DNA of 64,000 bases from Rhodanobacter sp. PCA2 (GTDB lineage Bacteria > Pseudomonadota > Gammaproteobacteria > Xanthomonadales > Rhodanobacteraceae): the NCBI RefSeq assembly GCF_013620825.1, contig NZ_NJIC01000020.1:1-64000 (forward strand), given 5' to 3'. Positions 7,992 through 15,948 of the stretch are shown here, in pieces; position 1 is the stretch's first letter; every line of letters starts with the position of its first letter. The notes below the pieces were generated by a model. It had not been told where the DNA came from. It was given only the letters and a program-made list of their open reading frames with translations, and searched no databases. The translations under genes were made by a program, and so were the position numbers.

Positions 7992-9446
7992 CTACCTCAC
8001 GAACAAGTGCGCGGCCAGGCGGTACCACTCGGACAGCGCCGCCGGAATGCTGATGCCCAGTGCCAGCACCAGCCCCAGATGGACGAACACCGGCAGCAGC
8101 GACGGCGGATGCGGCAGCGCCGGCGCCTGCGTTTCGCCGAACACCATCGGCTGCACGCGTCCGAAGATGGCGGCGAAGGCCACGGCCAGCGAGACGAGCA
8201 GGATGGGCGTGGCCCACGGGTGGTCGCGCATCGCCGTCGTCAGCACCAGGTATTCGCTGGTGAAGACGCCGAACGGCGGCATGCCGAGTATGGCCAGCGT
8301 GCCCAGCATCAACCCCCAGCCCACGCTGGGATGGGTGGCGAGCAACCCGCGGATGCCGTCCATGCGCTGCGTGCCGGCGGTCTGGGCCGCATGCCCGGCC
8401 GCGAAAAAGATCGCCGATTTCGTCAGCGAATGCACGGTCATGTGCAGCAGCCCGGCAAAGCTGGCGACCGGGCCGCCCATGCCGAACGCGAACGTCATGA
8501 TGCCCATGTGCTCGATGGACGAATACGCGAACAGGCGCTTGATATCGCGCTGGCGCCAGAGAAAGAACGTCGCCCACACCACGGAGAGCAGGCCGAAGCC
8601 CATCAGCATGCGCCCGGGCAGGTCCGAATGCAGCGCGCCGTCGGCGATGATCTTGCAGCGCAGGACGGCGTAGAGCGCCACGTTGAGAAGCAGCCCGGAA
8701 AGCACGGCCGAAACCGGCGTCGGGCCCTCCGCATGCGCGTCCGGCAACCAGTTGTGCAGCGGCGCCAGTCCCACCTTGGTGCCGTAACCCACCAGCAGGA
8801 AGACGAAGGCCAGGCCGATCACCGTGGGTTCCAGCTGGCCCTTGGCCGCGTCCAGGTGGGTCCACAGCAGCGCGGACATGCCGTTGCCGCCAAGCTGCCC
8901 CTCGGCGGCCACGTACAGCAGGATCGTGCCGAACAGCGCCAGCGCGATGCCGACGCCGCAAAGGATGAAGTACTTCCAGGCCGCCTCGATGCTGGCCCGG
9001 GTGCGATACAGCGACACCAGCAGCACGGTCGAAAGCGTGGCCGCCTCCATCGCCACCCAGAGAAAGCCCAGGTTGTTGGTGGTCAGCGCCACCAGCATGG
9101 CGGCCATGAACAATTGGTACATGCTGTGGTAAAGCCGCAGCCGCCGCTCCGTCAGGCGCCCATGCGCGGCCTCGATGCGCATGTAGGGGCGCGAGAATAC
9201 CGCGGTGGTGAAGCCGACCAGCGCGGTCAGCGCAACCAGGAACACGTTGAACGGGTCGATGAAGAACTGCTCGTCGAACGCGCTGATCGGTCCGCCGCGG
9301 ATGACGCGGACCACCAGCGCCGCCACCGCCAGCAGCGTCGCCAGGCTGATGGCGACGTTGAGCTCGGGAGCACGGCGTTGCGCACCGGTCAGCGCGAGCA
9401 GCGCGGCGCCGACCAGGGGAAAGCCCACGACCAGTGCGATCTCCAC
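7992..9446 (-). CDS. hyfF: HyfF/NuoN-like proton-pumping membrane subunit
   Basis: 484 residues from a GTG one base after the preceding stop, with AAGGAGG inside the end of that gene as ribosome site. It is a hydrophobic polytopic protein of the Mrp-antiporter-like NuoL/M/N family. Conserved channel residues are visible: Glu in WVAMEAA, Lys in GYGTKVGLAPLHNWLPDAH, and Lys in HSLTKSAIFF. These residues carry proton translocation in complex I and hydrogenase-4. It lies in the operon between the HyfE- and HyfG-like genes, 4 bp before the latter. An ion-translocating role is inferred from family; the coupling ion is unknown. Confidence 0.88.
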   Translation of the reverse strand: MEIALVVGFPLVGAALLALTGAQRRAPELNVAISLATLLAVAALVVRVIRGGPISAFDEQFFIDPFNVFLVALTALVGFTTAVFSRPYMRIEAAHGRLTERRLRLYHSMYQLFMAAMLVALTTNNLGFLWVAMEAATLSTVLLVSLYRTRASIEAAWKYFILCGVGIALALFGTILLYVAAEGQLGGNGMSALLWTHLDAAKGQLEPTVIGLAFVFLLVGYGTKVGLAPLHNWLPDAHAEGPTPVSAVLSGLLLNVALYAVLRCKIIADGALHSDLPGRMLMGFGLLSVVWATFFLWRQRDIKRLFAYSSIEHMGIMTFAFGMGGPVASFAGLLHMTVHSLTKSAIFFAAGHAAQTAGTQRMDGIRGLLATHPSVGWGLMLGTLAILGMPPFGVFTSEYLVLTTAMRDHPWATPILLVSLAVAFAAIFGRVQPMVFGETQAPALPHPPSLLPVFVHLGLVLALGISIPAALSEWYRLAAHLFVR

Positions 9447-9447
9447 G

Positions 9448-10113
9448 TCAGTCCTCCTTGAGCGACTCGAGGTGATGCAGGTCCAGGCTGTCGAACTGTT
9501 CCCGGATATGGAAAAAGAACACGCCGAAGATGAAGACGCCGACCAGCACGTCCAGGGCGATGCCCAGCTCCACCACCATCGGCATGCCGTAGGTGGTGGT
9601 GGTCGCGGCAAAGAACAGGCCGTTTTCCAGCGCCAGGAATCCGATCACCTGGGTAAACGCCTTGCGTCGCGCAAGTATCATCAGCAGCGCCAGCAGGATC
9701 ACGGCAAGCGCTATGCCCAGGGTTTGCCGGATCACCGTCGTGGCGAGCGCCGTCACCGGCTGGGCCAGGCCGAAGGCGAAGATCACCAGCCCCAGGCCGA
9801 CCAGCATCAAGGTCGGCACGTTCACCAGCGGCTCGTTGTCCCGCTCTATTCCCAGCCGGCGCATCAGGCGCAACAGGATCCACGGCAGCACGCCGACCTT
9901 CAGCACCAAGGTGAGTACGGCGGAAAAGAACAGGTGCGGCAGGTGGGCGGTCGCCGCAACCAGCAGCGTGGACGTCACCAGCACCGCGCCCTGCCAGATC
10001 AGCAGCGTGACCAGGTGGCGGCTGCGCCGCTCGGCCAGCATCGCGAAGGAGATCAACAGCAGCGCGCCGGCGAGCGTCTGCAGCACCTGGGCGGAGAAAG
10101 TCGGTGCGGGCAT
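9448..10113 (-). CDS. hyfE: Hydrogenase-4 component E-like membrane protein
   Basis: 221 residues, ATG start 3 bp after the HyfC-like stop. It has about seven hydrophobic segments. The C-terminal half contains a NuoK-like stretch with acidic residues in the membrane (LALENGLFFA and MVVELGIALDVLVG), matching HyfE, in which NuoK-like helices are extended. It likely supplies part of the proton path linking the electron-transfer module to the antiporter-like subunits. The position between HyfC- and HyfF-like genes is the canonical hyf order. Confidence 0.85.
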   Translation of the reverse strand: MPAPTFSAQVLQTLAGALLLISFAMLAERRSRHLVTLLIWQGAVLVTSTLLVAATAHLPHLFFSAVLTLVLKVGVLPWILLRLMRRLGIERDNEPLVNVPTLMLVGLGLVIFAFGLAQPVTALATTVIRQTLGIALAVILLALLMILARRKAFTQVIGFLALENGLFFAATTTTYGMPMVVELGIALDVLVGVFIFGVFFFHIREQFDSLDLHHLESLKED

Positions 10114-10116
10114 CGG

Positions 10117-11070
10117 TCAACCCTTCAGCAGCAGGTGCACCAGCAGGCCGAGAACGGCCAGCAGGAACGCCATGGTGAGGAACTCCGGCGCACGGAACAG
10201 GCGCAGCTTGGCCGAAGCGGTCTCGAACAACGCCAGCGCGGCGCCGGCCACCGCCAGCTTCGCGACCAGCGCCAGCATGGCGAGCGCGATGCCGCCCGGG
10301 CTGACGCCGTGCGTGGCGATGCCCCACGGCGCAAACAGCGTGAAGCCGATGCAGGCGTAATTGAACAGCTTCAACCACGACGCCCACTCGATCAGCGCGA
10401 GGTGGCGCGCGGAATACTCCAGCGTCATCGCCTCGTGGATCATCGTCAGTTCGAGATGGGTGGTTGGATTGTCGATCGGCAGCCGCGCGTTCTCGGCCAG
10501 CAACACCATCACGAATGCGACGGCGGCGAACGCCAGGCTGGGATGCAGCGTCACCTGCGACTGCGTCAGCGTGTTCTGCACGATGGCCGGCAGCGCGGTC
10601 GTGCCCGCCATCAGGAACGCGTTGAAAAGCACCATCAGCAGCGCAGGCTCGGTGAGGAAGCCGATCATCATTTCGCGACGCGCACCCATCGTGCCGAAGG
10701 CCGTACCGACGTCCATCGCCGCCAACGCCATGAACATGCGCGCGGTCGCGAACAGGCCCACCAGCGCAATCGCGTCGGCGACGCGCGCCGCCGGCAGCTC
10801 CGTCGTCAGCGAGGGAATGATCGCGGCGGCCAGCACCATGGCGGCGAACACCACATACGGCGCGCCGCGGAACAGCCAGGAGGCGTCGTTGGCCAGCGTG
10901 GCTTCCTTGTGGAACAGCTTTCGCAACACGCGGTAGGGCTGCCACAGGGACGGTGCGGAACGGTTCTGGAGCAGCGCCCTGCACTGCCCCACCCAGCCGG
11001 CGAACAACGGCGCGAGCCCGATGGCGCACAGGCACACGCCAAGCTGCCAGAGATAGACGGCCCACGTCAC
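10117..11070 (-). CDS. hyfC: HyfC/NuoH-like membrane anchor subunit
   Basis: 317 residues from a GTG overlapping the HyfB-like stop by 4 bp (GTGA). Eight or so membrane segments are predicted from the pattern. The family signature ENARLPIDNPTTHLEL is followed by HEAMTLEY, as in NuoH/HycD/HyfC subunits that dock the peripheral arm and form the quinone-side or E-channel region. The overlap implies translational coupling. In an Ehr complex this subunit would connect the HyfG/HyfI-like module to the membrane arm. Confidence 0.88.
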   Translation of the reverse strand: MTWAVYLWQLGVCLCAIGLAPLFAGWVGQCRALLQNRSAPSLWQPYRVLRKLFHKEATLANDASWLFRGAPYVVFAAMVLAAAIIPSLTTELPAARVADAIALVGLFATARMFMALAAMDVGTAFGTMGARREMMIGFLTEPALLMVLFNAFLMAGTTALPAIVQNTLTQSQVTLHPSLAFAAVAFVMVLLAENARLPIDNPTTHLELTMIHEAMTLEYSARHLALIEWASWLKLFNYACIGFTLFAPWGIATHGVSPGGIALAMLALVAKLAVAGAALALFETASAKLRLFRAPEFLTMAFLLAVLGLLVHLLLKG

Positions 11071-13082
11071 AGCACGCACACCAGCAGGAAGATCAGGGTC
11101 AGGAAGCTGTAGAGCAGGTAGACGGACAGCCGCCCGCCCTGCAGTACGGCCATGCGCTCCGTGACCCGTTGCAGCAGGCGCCCGATCGGCTGATAGCACG
11201 CCACCCAGAAGCGGTCCTCGATCTCGATGCGATATGCCGGCGCCACGTCGGACGGCCGGGGCACCTCGCGCTCGATCTTGAAGATCGGGCCGAACAGATG
11301 GCGGATCGGTTGGCCGAACCCCTCCGCGGAATCCTGCATGCGCGGCGTCTGCCACGGGTAGCCGCAGTCCCACGGCGCCGTGCGCCGGCTGCGCCCGCGG
11401 TAGAAACGACGCACCAGCAGGAAGGTCACGCCCGTCACCAGCAGCAAGCCCGCCCAGTACCACAAGCCGCTGTAGGACGCCTGGTTGGCCGCCGTGGGCG
11501 TCATCCACCATGGCGAAGGTCCGCGCTGCGCCGTGGCGCCCACCAGCGCCTGCGTGACGCGGCCGGCGACATCGAGCGCGACCTGCGGGAACGCCCCGAC
11601 CAACACGCAGCCAAGCGCCAGCCAGCCCAGCCCGATCCGCTCCAGCCGGCTGGCGTCGCGGGCCGTGGCCAGGCTGCTCTCGCGATGCTGGCCAAGAAAG
11701 ACCACGCCGTAGAACTTCACCATCACATAGCCTGCCAGCGCCGCCGCCAGTGCGATGACCGCGGCGCCCAGCGGCACGATCATGTCGAGGAAGGCATGCG
11801 GGATATGGGGCGACTGCAGGAAGGTCTGCAGCAGCAGCCATTCGGAGACGAAGCCGTTGAGGGGCGGCAAGCCGGCAATCGCAAGCGAACCGATCAGCGC
11901 GAACGCCGCGACCCACGGCATGCGCCGGATCAACCCGCCCAGCTTGCCGAGGCTGCGCTCCCCGGTGGCGTGCATGACCGATCCGGTGGCGAGGAACAAC
12001 AGGCTCTTGAAGAGTGCGTGGTTGAAGGCGTGGATCAGCACCGCGGCCAAGGCCAGCGCCGCCAGCACGCGCAGGTCGAAGGTGCGGAAGATCAGCACCA
12101 GGCCGATGCCGGCCAGGATCAGGCCGATGTTCTCGATCGACGAATAGGCCAGCAGCCGCTTCATGTCGGTCTGTACGGCGGCAAAAATCACGCCGTACAG
12201 CGCCGTGAACAAGCCCATCACCAGCGCCAGCACGCCCCACCACCACGGGCCGACGGACAGCAGATCCAGGCTCACGCGCAAAAGGCCGTAGATCGCGGTC
12301 TTCAGCATCAGGCCGCTCATCATGGCCGATACCGGCGATGGCGCCGCCGGATGGGCTTCCGGCAGCCATACATGCAGCGGCACCATGCCCGCCTTGGTGC
12401 CGAAGCCGACCAGCGCCAGCAGGAACGCGATGCCCGCCCAGAGCGGCGCGAGCGTCGACGCACGCATGGCGTCGAACGTCATCTGCCAGCTGCCGCCGTG
12501 CAGCACGCCGAAGCACAGCAGGATGCCGAGCGCCCCGACGTGCGCCATCAACAGGTAAAGAAAGCCGGCGCGCCGGATCTCGGGCAAGCGATGCTGGGTG
12601 GTGACCAGGAAGTAGGAACTGAGCGCCATGGTTTCCCAGGCCACCATGAACAGGTAGGCGTCGTCGGCCAGCACCACCATCGCCATGCTGGCGAGGAACA
12701 CGTGGTACTGCAGGCACAGCAGGCCCGGAGCGGTGCCTTCGCCGGCGCGGAAGTAACCTGCCGAGAAGATCGAGATGCCGGCGCCCGCGACACCCAGCAA
12801 CACCAGGAAAAATCCCGAGAGCGCATCCAGCCGTACGTGGAAGGGCAAGTCCGGCAGCCCCAGCGGCAGCACGACCTGCTGCGTCGCGAACGCGGGCATC
12901 AACGACACCACTCCCGCCGCCGCCACGCCCAGGCCGATCAGCGCGCCCAGCGGAAACAGCACACGGGCGACCCAGCCGACGCCGGTCGGGCGCACCAGGC
13001 CCAGTCCGCCCACGAGCAGCCAGCCAGCCACCAGGCCCAGCAAGGCCGTCACCGTCGGCGACGCGGCGGCCCACTCATTCAC
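11067..13082 (-). CDS. hyfB: HyfB/NuoL-like proton-pumping membrane subunit
   Basis: 671 residues from a GTG (GGGAGCGG upstream), first gene of the six-gene operon. It is a large NuoL-type antiporter-like protein with the expected residues: Glu in MVAWETMAL, Lys in GFGTKAGMVPLHVWLPEAHP, and Lys in HALFKSLLFLATG. The C-terminal part (about residue 560 onward) carries the lateral-helix-like extension and the DCGYPW-type segment seen in HyfB proteins. With the HyfF-like gene this gives two pumping subunits. Only a 117-bp gap separates it from a divergent ribbon-helix-helix gene, and that gap contains a palindrome. Confidence 0.9.
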   Translation of the reverse strand: MNEWAAASPTVTALLGLVAGWLLVGGLGLVRPTGVGWVARVLFPLGALIGLGVAAAGVVSLMPAFATQQVVLPLGLPDLPFHVRLDALSGFFLVLLGVAGAGISIFSAGYFRAGEGTAPGLLCLQYHVFLASMAMVVLADDAYLFMVAWETMALSSYFLVTTQHRLPEIRRAGFLYLLMAHVGALGILLCFGVLHGGSWQMTFDAMRASTLAPLWAGIAFLLALVGFGTKAGMVPLHVWLPEAHPAAPSPVSAMMSGLMLKTAIYGLLRVSLDLLSVGPWWWGVLALVMGLFTALYGVIFAAVQTDMKRLLAYSSIENIGLILAGIGLVLIFRTFDLRVLAALALAAVLIHAFNHALFKSLLFLATGSVMHATGERSLGKLGGLIRRMPWVAAFALIGSLAIAGLPPLNGFVSEWLLLQTFLQSPHIPHAFLDMIVPLGAAVIALAAALAGYVMVKFYGVVFLGQHRESSLATARDASRLERIGLGWLALGCVLVGAFPQVALDVAGRVTQALVGATAQRGPSPWWMTPTAANQASYSGLWYWAGLLLVTGVTFLLVRRFYRGRSRRTAPWDCGYPWQTPRMQDSAEGFGQPIRHLFGPIFKIEREVPRPSDVAPAYRIEIEDRFWVACYQPIGRLLQRVTERMAVLQGGRLSVYLLYSFLTLIFLLVCVL

Positions 13083-13143
13083 GCGTCCGCTCCCCGGTGG
13101 CGGTCACGACCCGTAGCCCCTGAACACATCGCCATGTGCGTCT

Positions 13144-13164
13144 CATGGTAATTTGATTATCATG
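13144..13164. promoter_or_regulatory. Palindrome in the divergent promoter of the hyf-like operon
   Basis: CATGGTAAT and ATTATCATG form 9-bp arms with one mismatch around a TTG centre. It is midway between the HyfB-like start and the ribbon-helix-helix gene start, in the only AT-rich stretch of the gap. It is a plausible operator for the neighbouring regulator (inference). Confidence 0.5.
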
Positions 13165-13199
13165 CAGATCGATTCGTGTGTAAGTTGGAGAGTACTCCC

Positions 13200-13415
13200 A
13201 TGACCATAGAAAATCGCACTGCCCGTCTTACGGTGCTGATCGACCCGCGCAAGAAAGCCGTCTTCGAGCGCCTGTGCACGGCCGAGGACGCGACGCCGTC
13301 CCAGGTCGTGCGCCGGCTTATCCGCGAATACATCGAACGCACCTCCGGCCGCCCCTGGCATGCCGAGGACGAGACACTGCCGCAGGCACGGCACGGCCGC
13401 GCCAGCAACAAGTAG
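13200..13415 (+). CDS. Ribbon-helix-helix (CopG-type) DNA-binding protein
   Basis: 71 residues from the ATG at 13200, with GGAG upstream; a longer in-frame version from 13176 is less likely. A beta-strand (RTARLTVLID) is followed by two helices with the turn TPSQVVRRLIREYIERT, the ribbon-helix-helix pattern of CopG/MetJ-type repressors that bind palindromes as dimers. The C-terminal tail is short and polar. No toxin gene follows, so an antitoxin role is unlikely. Its divergent position beside the hyf-like operon suggests it regulates itself and that operon. Confidence 0.7.
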   Translation: MTIENRTARLTVLIDPRKKAVFERLCTAEDATPSQVVRRLIREYIERTSGRPWHAEDETLPQARHGRASNK

Positions 13416-13650
13416 CTGACCGCGCCATCGACCGGCGGGCGACGCCGAGGCCCTCCCCGCCCGATCCGACGCGGGTTGCACCCGCGGCAACCGGGGCCCC
13501 GGATACGCAGCGTCGTCGACGACGGCATCGGTGGCCGAGCGCGGAGTGGTTCGGCTGGATCAGCGATACGGCCGTCGTGCCGCATTCCTGGCAGGCCGCG
13601 GTTTCCCGACAGCCTTTCTGCTCCGAAGCAGCGTGTCGTCTCCGCTGGAT

Positions 13651-14292
13651 TCAGGGCTGTGTGGCAGGCACCTCGACCCACAGTGCACCGCGCAGGTCGC
13701 CAACACCGAAGCCGGTGGCGCCGTCGGTGGGATAACGGCTTGCGATCATGGCGCGGACTTGTGGCGCAACCTGCGTGCCGTGGCAGGCCAGGCAACCGGG
13801 CTCGGTGGGAATACCGCGGATCATGCGAAGAGCCACCCCCTCGGGCAGTCGTTCGCGCACCACAAGCGCCTGATCCGCCGCCGGCGCACCTTCGGAAACA
13901 GCTTTCTGGAACTGCTGAAGGGCCTCGAGTTGCCAGTCCTTCGCCGCCTGTGCCGGATTGCGGTTGCGCCCGGGCAGCGCGACCCGGCCCAGGCGGACGC
14001 CGTACCGGGACGCCACCTCCTCGGCAATAGCCGGCGCGGCCTCGCTGCAAACCTGCACACCGCTTGCGGGGCCGCCCTTTGCCATGGCGGCTTGCAATGT
14101 CGTCCGCAATCGACTGCTGAACTCCTGCGCCGCGGCTTTCGCACGCTCCAGCGGCACCGTCGCCGCTGTGGACGCAGGGGCCGGTGCAGCGGTGTCGACC
14201 TGGCCGGCCGCGGAGATTCGCGTGCAGAACAACAGGCCCGCGGCAAGAACCGCAACAGGTACAGGCAGGCTCCGTGGCGACAGTGACTTCAT
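13651..14292 (-). CDS. Tll0287-like (DUF3365) c-type haem protein
   Basis: 213 residues from the ATG with a textbook AGGAGG 7 bp upstream. A signal peptide (about residues 1-28, AVLAAGLLF) is followed by an Ala/Pro linker, then a domain with VQVCSEAAP, RNRNPAQAA and a single haem site GCLACHG near residue 180. This is the Tll0287/DUF3365 sensor-like fold, which binds haem c in the periplasm and is implicated in redox sensing. The same frame is open through a second good start at 14487 (GGAGG 9 bp before it), giving a 65-residue N-terminal extension with a GDT repeat. It diverges from the rhodanese group across an AT-rich palindrome. Confidence 0.75.
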   Translation of the reverse strand: MKSLSPRSLPVPVAVLAAGLLFCTRISAAGQVDTAAPAPASTAATVPLERAKAAAQEFSSRLRTTLQAAMAKGGPASGVQVCSEAAPAIAEEVASRYGVRLGRVALPGRNRNPAQAAKDWQLEALQQFQKAVSEGAPAADQALVVRERLPEGVALRMIRGIPTEPGCLACHGTQVAPQVRAMIASRYPTDGATGFGVGDLRGALWVEVPATQP

Positions 14293-14433
14293 GGCAACAC
14301 CTCCTTTCTTCCGTTGTGCGTGGGCGGCATGTGGGGGCAAAACAACCGGCGCCGGTTGTCGCACCAGTCGCGACGGACCGGGGATCGCCGGCTTCACCGT
14401 CAGCAGCTCGTGCAACTCGCATGCTGCGCTCGT

Positions 14434-14466
<33 letters not shown>

Positions 14467-14607
14467 GGGCCACAGGATGTTGGTCATGGCGGTTTGCCTC
14501 CACCGTTGGAGCATCGGCGGCCTTGCCGTGGACGGGCCGCGTCGTTGCCCGATCCGCTTGCCGGTTCATGCCCAACCGGCTTGCATCTATATTAGACATT
14601 AATTATA

Positions 14608-14621
14608 TTAGCGCAAGCTAA
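14608..14621. promoter_or_regulatory. TTAGC-N4-GCTAA palindrome in AT-rich divergent promoter
   Basis: A perfect 5-bp-arm inverted repeat sits inside a 45-bp AT-rich island between the leftward haem-protein gene and the rightward rhodanese group. AT-rich palindromes of this kind are bound by ArsR/BigR/SqrR-type sulfur-responsive repressors, and the rhodanese downstream fits, but no such regulator is encoded nearby. Confidence 0.4.
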
Positions 14622-14639
14622 TTAAATGAATGTGTCGCC

Positions 14640-14885
14640 ATGGTCCGCACCACGAACGGTTTGGCAACCGCCGCGCACCGCTGTGTTCACGGGATTTCCC
14701 CTGCCCTGCCGCAAGGCTGGAACGGCCATGGCCATTGGCAGATCGACCTGCGAAGCACCGCCGATGCCGCGGTTGTCAGCGACCCGAATGCGCCGCTCGA
14801 TCATGAGCGCCGTGGCCGCGACATTGCAGGCGATGCAGTCCTCGCACAACGACCATTGCGCACCGCCACGAAACAACTGAGGTAG
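14640..14885 (+). CDS. Uncharacterised small ORF before the rhodanese gene
   Basis: 81 codons from ATG, ending 9 bp before the rhodanese start, with moderately high GC at third positions. The sequence (HGHWQIDLRST, DHERRGRD) matches no family I know, and there is no clear ribosome site. Another plus frame and a minus frame are open over the same bases. It could be a real small gene in the operon, a leader, or noncoding. Confidence 0.25.
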   Translation: MVRTTNGLATAAHRCVHGISPALPQGWNGHGHWQIDLRSTADAAVVSDPNAPLDHERRGRDIAGDAVLAQRPLRTATKQLR

Positions 14886-14894
14886 GGAGAAGTC

Positions 14895-15266
14895 GTGATC
14901 AGCCTCATCAAGGCCTTGTTTGGCCGCACCGGAGAACAGGTGGGTTCCCAGGAAGCAGTCCGGCGCATCAACGCTGGCGCCGTGCTGGTGGACGTGCGCG
15001 AGCCGAACGAATTCGCCGCCGGCCACGCATCACAGGCGTTGCACCTGCCGCTGGGAAGGATCCGCAGCGAGGGCAGCCGCGCGATCGACGCGCTGGGCAT
15101 ACCGGAAACGACCACCGAGGTGTTGCTGGTCTGCCAGAGCGGCATGCGTTCGCGTATCGCCCAGAGGATCCTGTCCGGTGACTCCCGTCGTCGCTACACA
15201 AACGTCGACGGCGGCATGGCTGCATGGTCCGCCGCCGGTTTTCCCGTTACCCGGCGCAAGCGTTGA
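14895..15266 (+). CDS. Rhodanese-like sulfurtransferase
   Basis: 123 residues from GTG, with AGGTAGGGAG as ribosome site. It is a single rhodanese domain: VLVDVREPNEFAAGH, the active-site loop CQSGMRS with the persulfide-forming Cys near residue 87, and the closing GGMAAW. No signal peptide, so cytoplasmic. It probably transfers sulfane sulfur to a thiol acceptor. It is followed 48 bp later by an AhpD-like gene and is probably co-transcribed. The upstream AT-rich palindrome hints at sulfide- or redox-dependent control. Confidence 0.85.
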   Translation: MISLIKALFGRTGEQVGSQEAVRRINAGAVLVDVREPNEFAAGHASQALHLPLGRIRSEGSRAIDALGIPETTTEVLLVCQSGMRSRIAQRILSGDSRRRYTNVDGGMAAWSAAGFPVTRRKR

Positions 15267-15314
15267 TTGCGTTCGGGCGATCAAGCATCAAGGCAACCCA
15301 GAGGAGTCCATGCC

Positions 15315-15665
15315 ATGACCAAAACTCGCTACCGCGACCTCACCGAAAACACCAATGCGTACCTGGCGCCGCTGCGCCGTGATCTGCCGGACGTCATGCA
15401 GGGATTCAGCGCGCTGGCGCGCAGCGCCCTGGCGGCAGGTGCGGTGGACGCAAAAACCAAGGAGCTGATCGCACTGGCGATCGGCGTAGCCACCCATTGC
15501 GACGATTGCATCGGCTTCCACGCCAAGGCACTGGTGCGATTGGGCGCGACCGACGACGAAGTGCGCGAAATGCTCGGCGTCGCCGTCTACATGGGCGGTG
15601 GTCCGTCGCTGATGTACGCCGCGCATGCCTTGGAAGCGTTCCAGGAGTTCTCCGCAGCGGCCTAG
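15315..15665 (+). CDS. Carboxymuconolactone decarboxylase/AhpD-like protein
   Basis: 116 residues from the ATG at 15315 (GAGGAG upstream); a preceding ATG at 15310 is out of frame. It has the conserved AhpD-type CxxC with following His (HCDDCIGFH, residues about 57-65) and the helical segment ALVRLGATDDEVREML. Small proteins of this family act as peroxidase-linked disulfide reductases or as decarboxylases. With the adjacent rhodanese, a redox/thiol role is more likely here. A palindromic repeat begins 4 bp after its stop. Confidence 0.85.
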   Translation: MTKTRYRDLTENTNAYLAPLRRDLPDVMQGFSALARSALAAGAVDAKTKELIALAIGVATHCDDCIGFHAKALVRLGATDDEVREMLGVAVYMGGGPSLMYAAHALEAFQEFSAAA

Positions 15666-15669
15666 GGAT

Positions 15670-15749
15670 GGTCTGATTTTGCTCGTCATCCCGGCGAAGG
15701 CCGGAGGCGCTTCACAGGAATGACGAGCAAGCAATTGATTGATCAGACC
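15670..15749. repeat. Dispersed palindromic element, copy 2 (80 bp)
   Basis: Same length as copy 1 and almost identical. The terminal inverted repeat reads GGTCTGAT at the left and ATCAGACC at the right, with TGCTCGTCAT/ATGACGAGCA inside. It starts 4 bp after the AhpD-like stop codon and could fold into a long hairpin acting as transcript end. Confidence 0.85.
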
Positions 15750-15948
15750 TTCCCAAGCGATTGGCGTGACGGAGCGGCTTGTCGATGCCGGCGGCATGCA
15801 ACAAAGGAGTCGCCTGTCCATCCCCTGGGCAGGCGCAGGATTGAACAGATATCCAGGCGTCATCCCTGCCTCCAGATCACCAGGCCAGCCGGCGCCACCG
15901 GAACCGGAAGGGGGACCCGCAGGATCGGCAGTTCGAAGCTTCGACCGC

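Noticed and set aside
10117-13074. A 985-codon minus-strand frame spanning the HyfB- and HyfC-like genes
   Set aside because: The first two thirds are Arg/Gly-rich shadow of the HyfB-like gene in another frame. Only the last 317 codons are the genuine HyfC-like protein.
5920-13082. Respiratory complex I (nuo) operon
   Set aside because: Subunit order and content (HyfE, fused large subunit, no NuoA/E/F/G/I/J) fit hydrogenase-4-like complexes, not nuo.
5920-13082. Active [NiFe] hydrogenase or formate hydrogenlyase
   Set aside because: The large subunit lacks the second Cys of the first motif and the C-terminal DPCxxC. No maturation, ferredoxin or formate dehydrogenase genes are adjacent.
13200-13415. 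Antitoxin of a type II toxin-antitoxin system
   Set aside because: The ribbon-helix-helix fold fits, but no toxin-sized gene follows or precedes it on the same strand.
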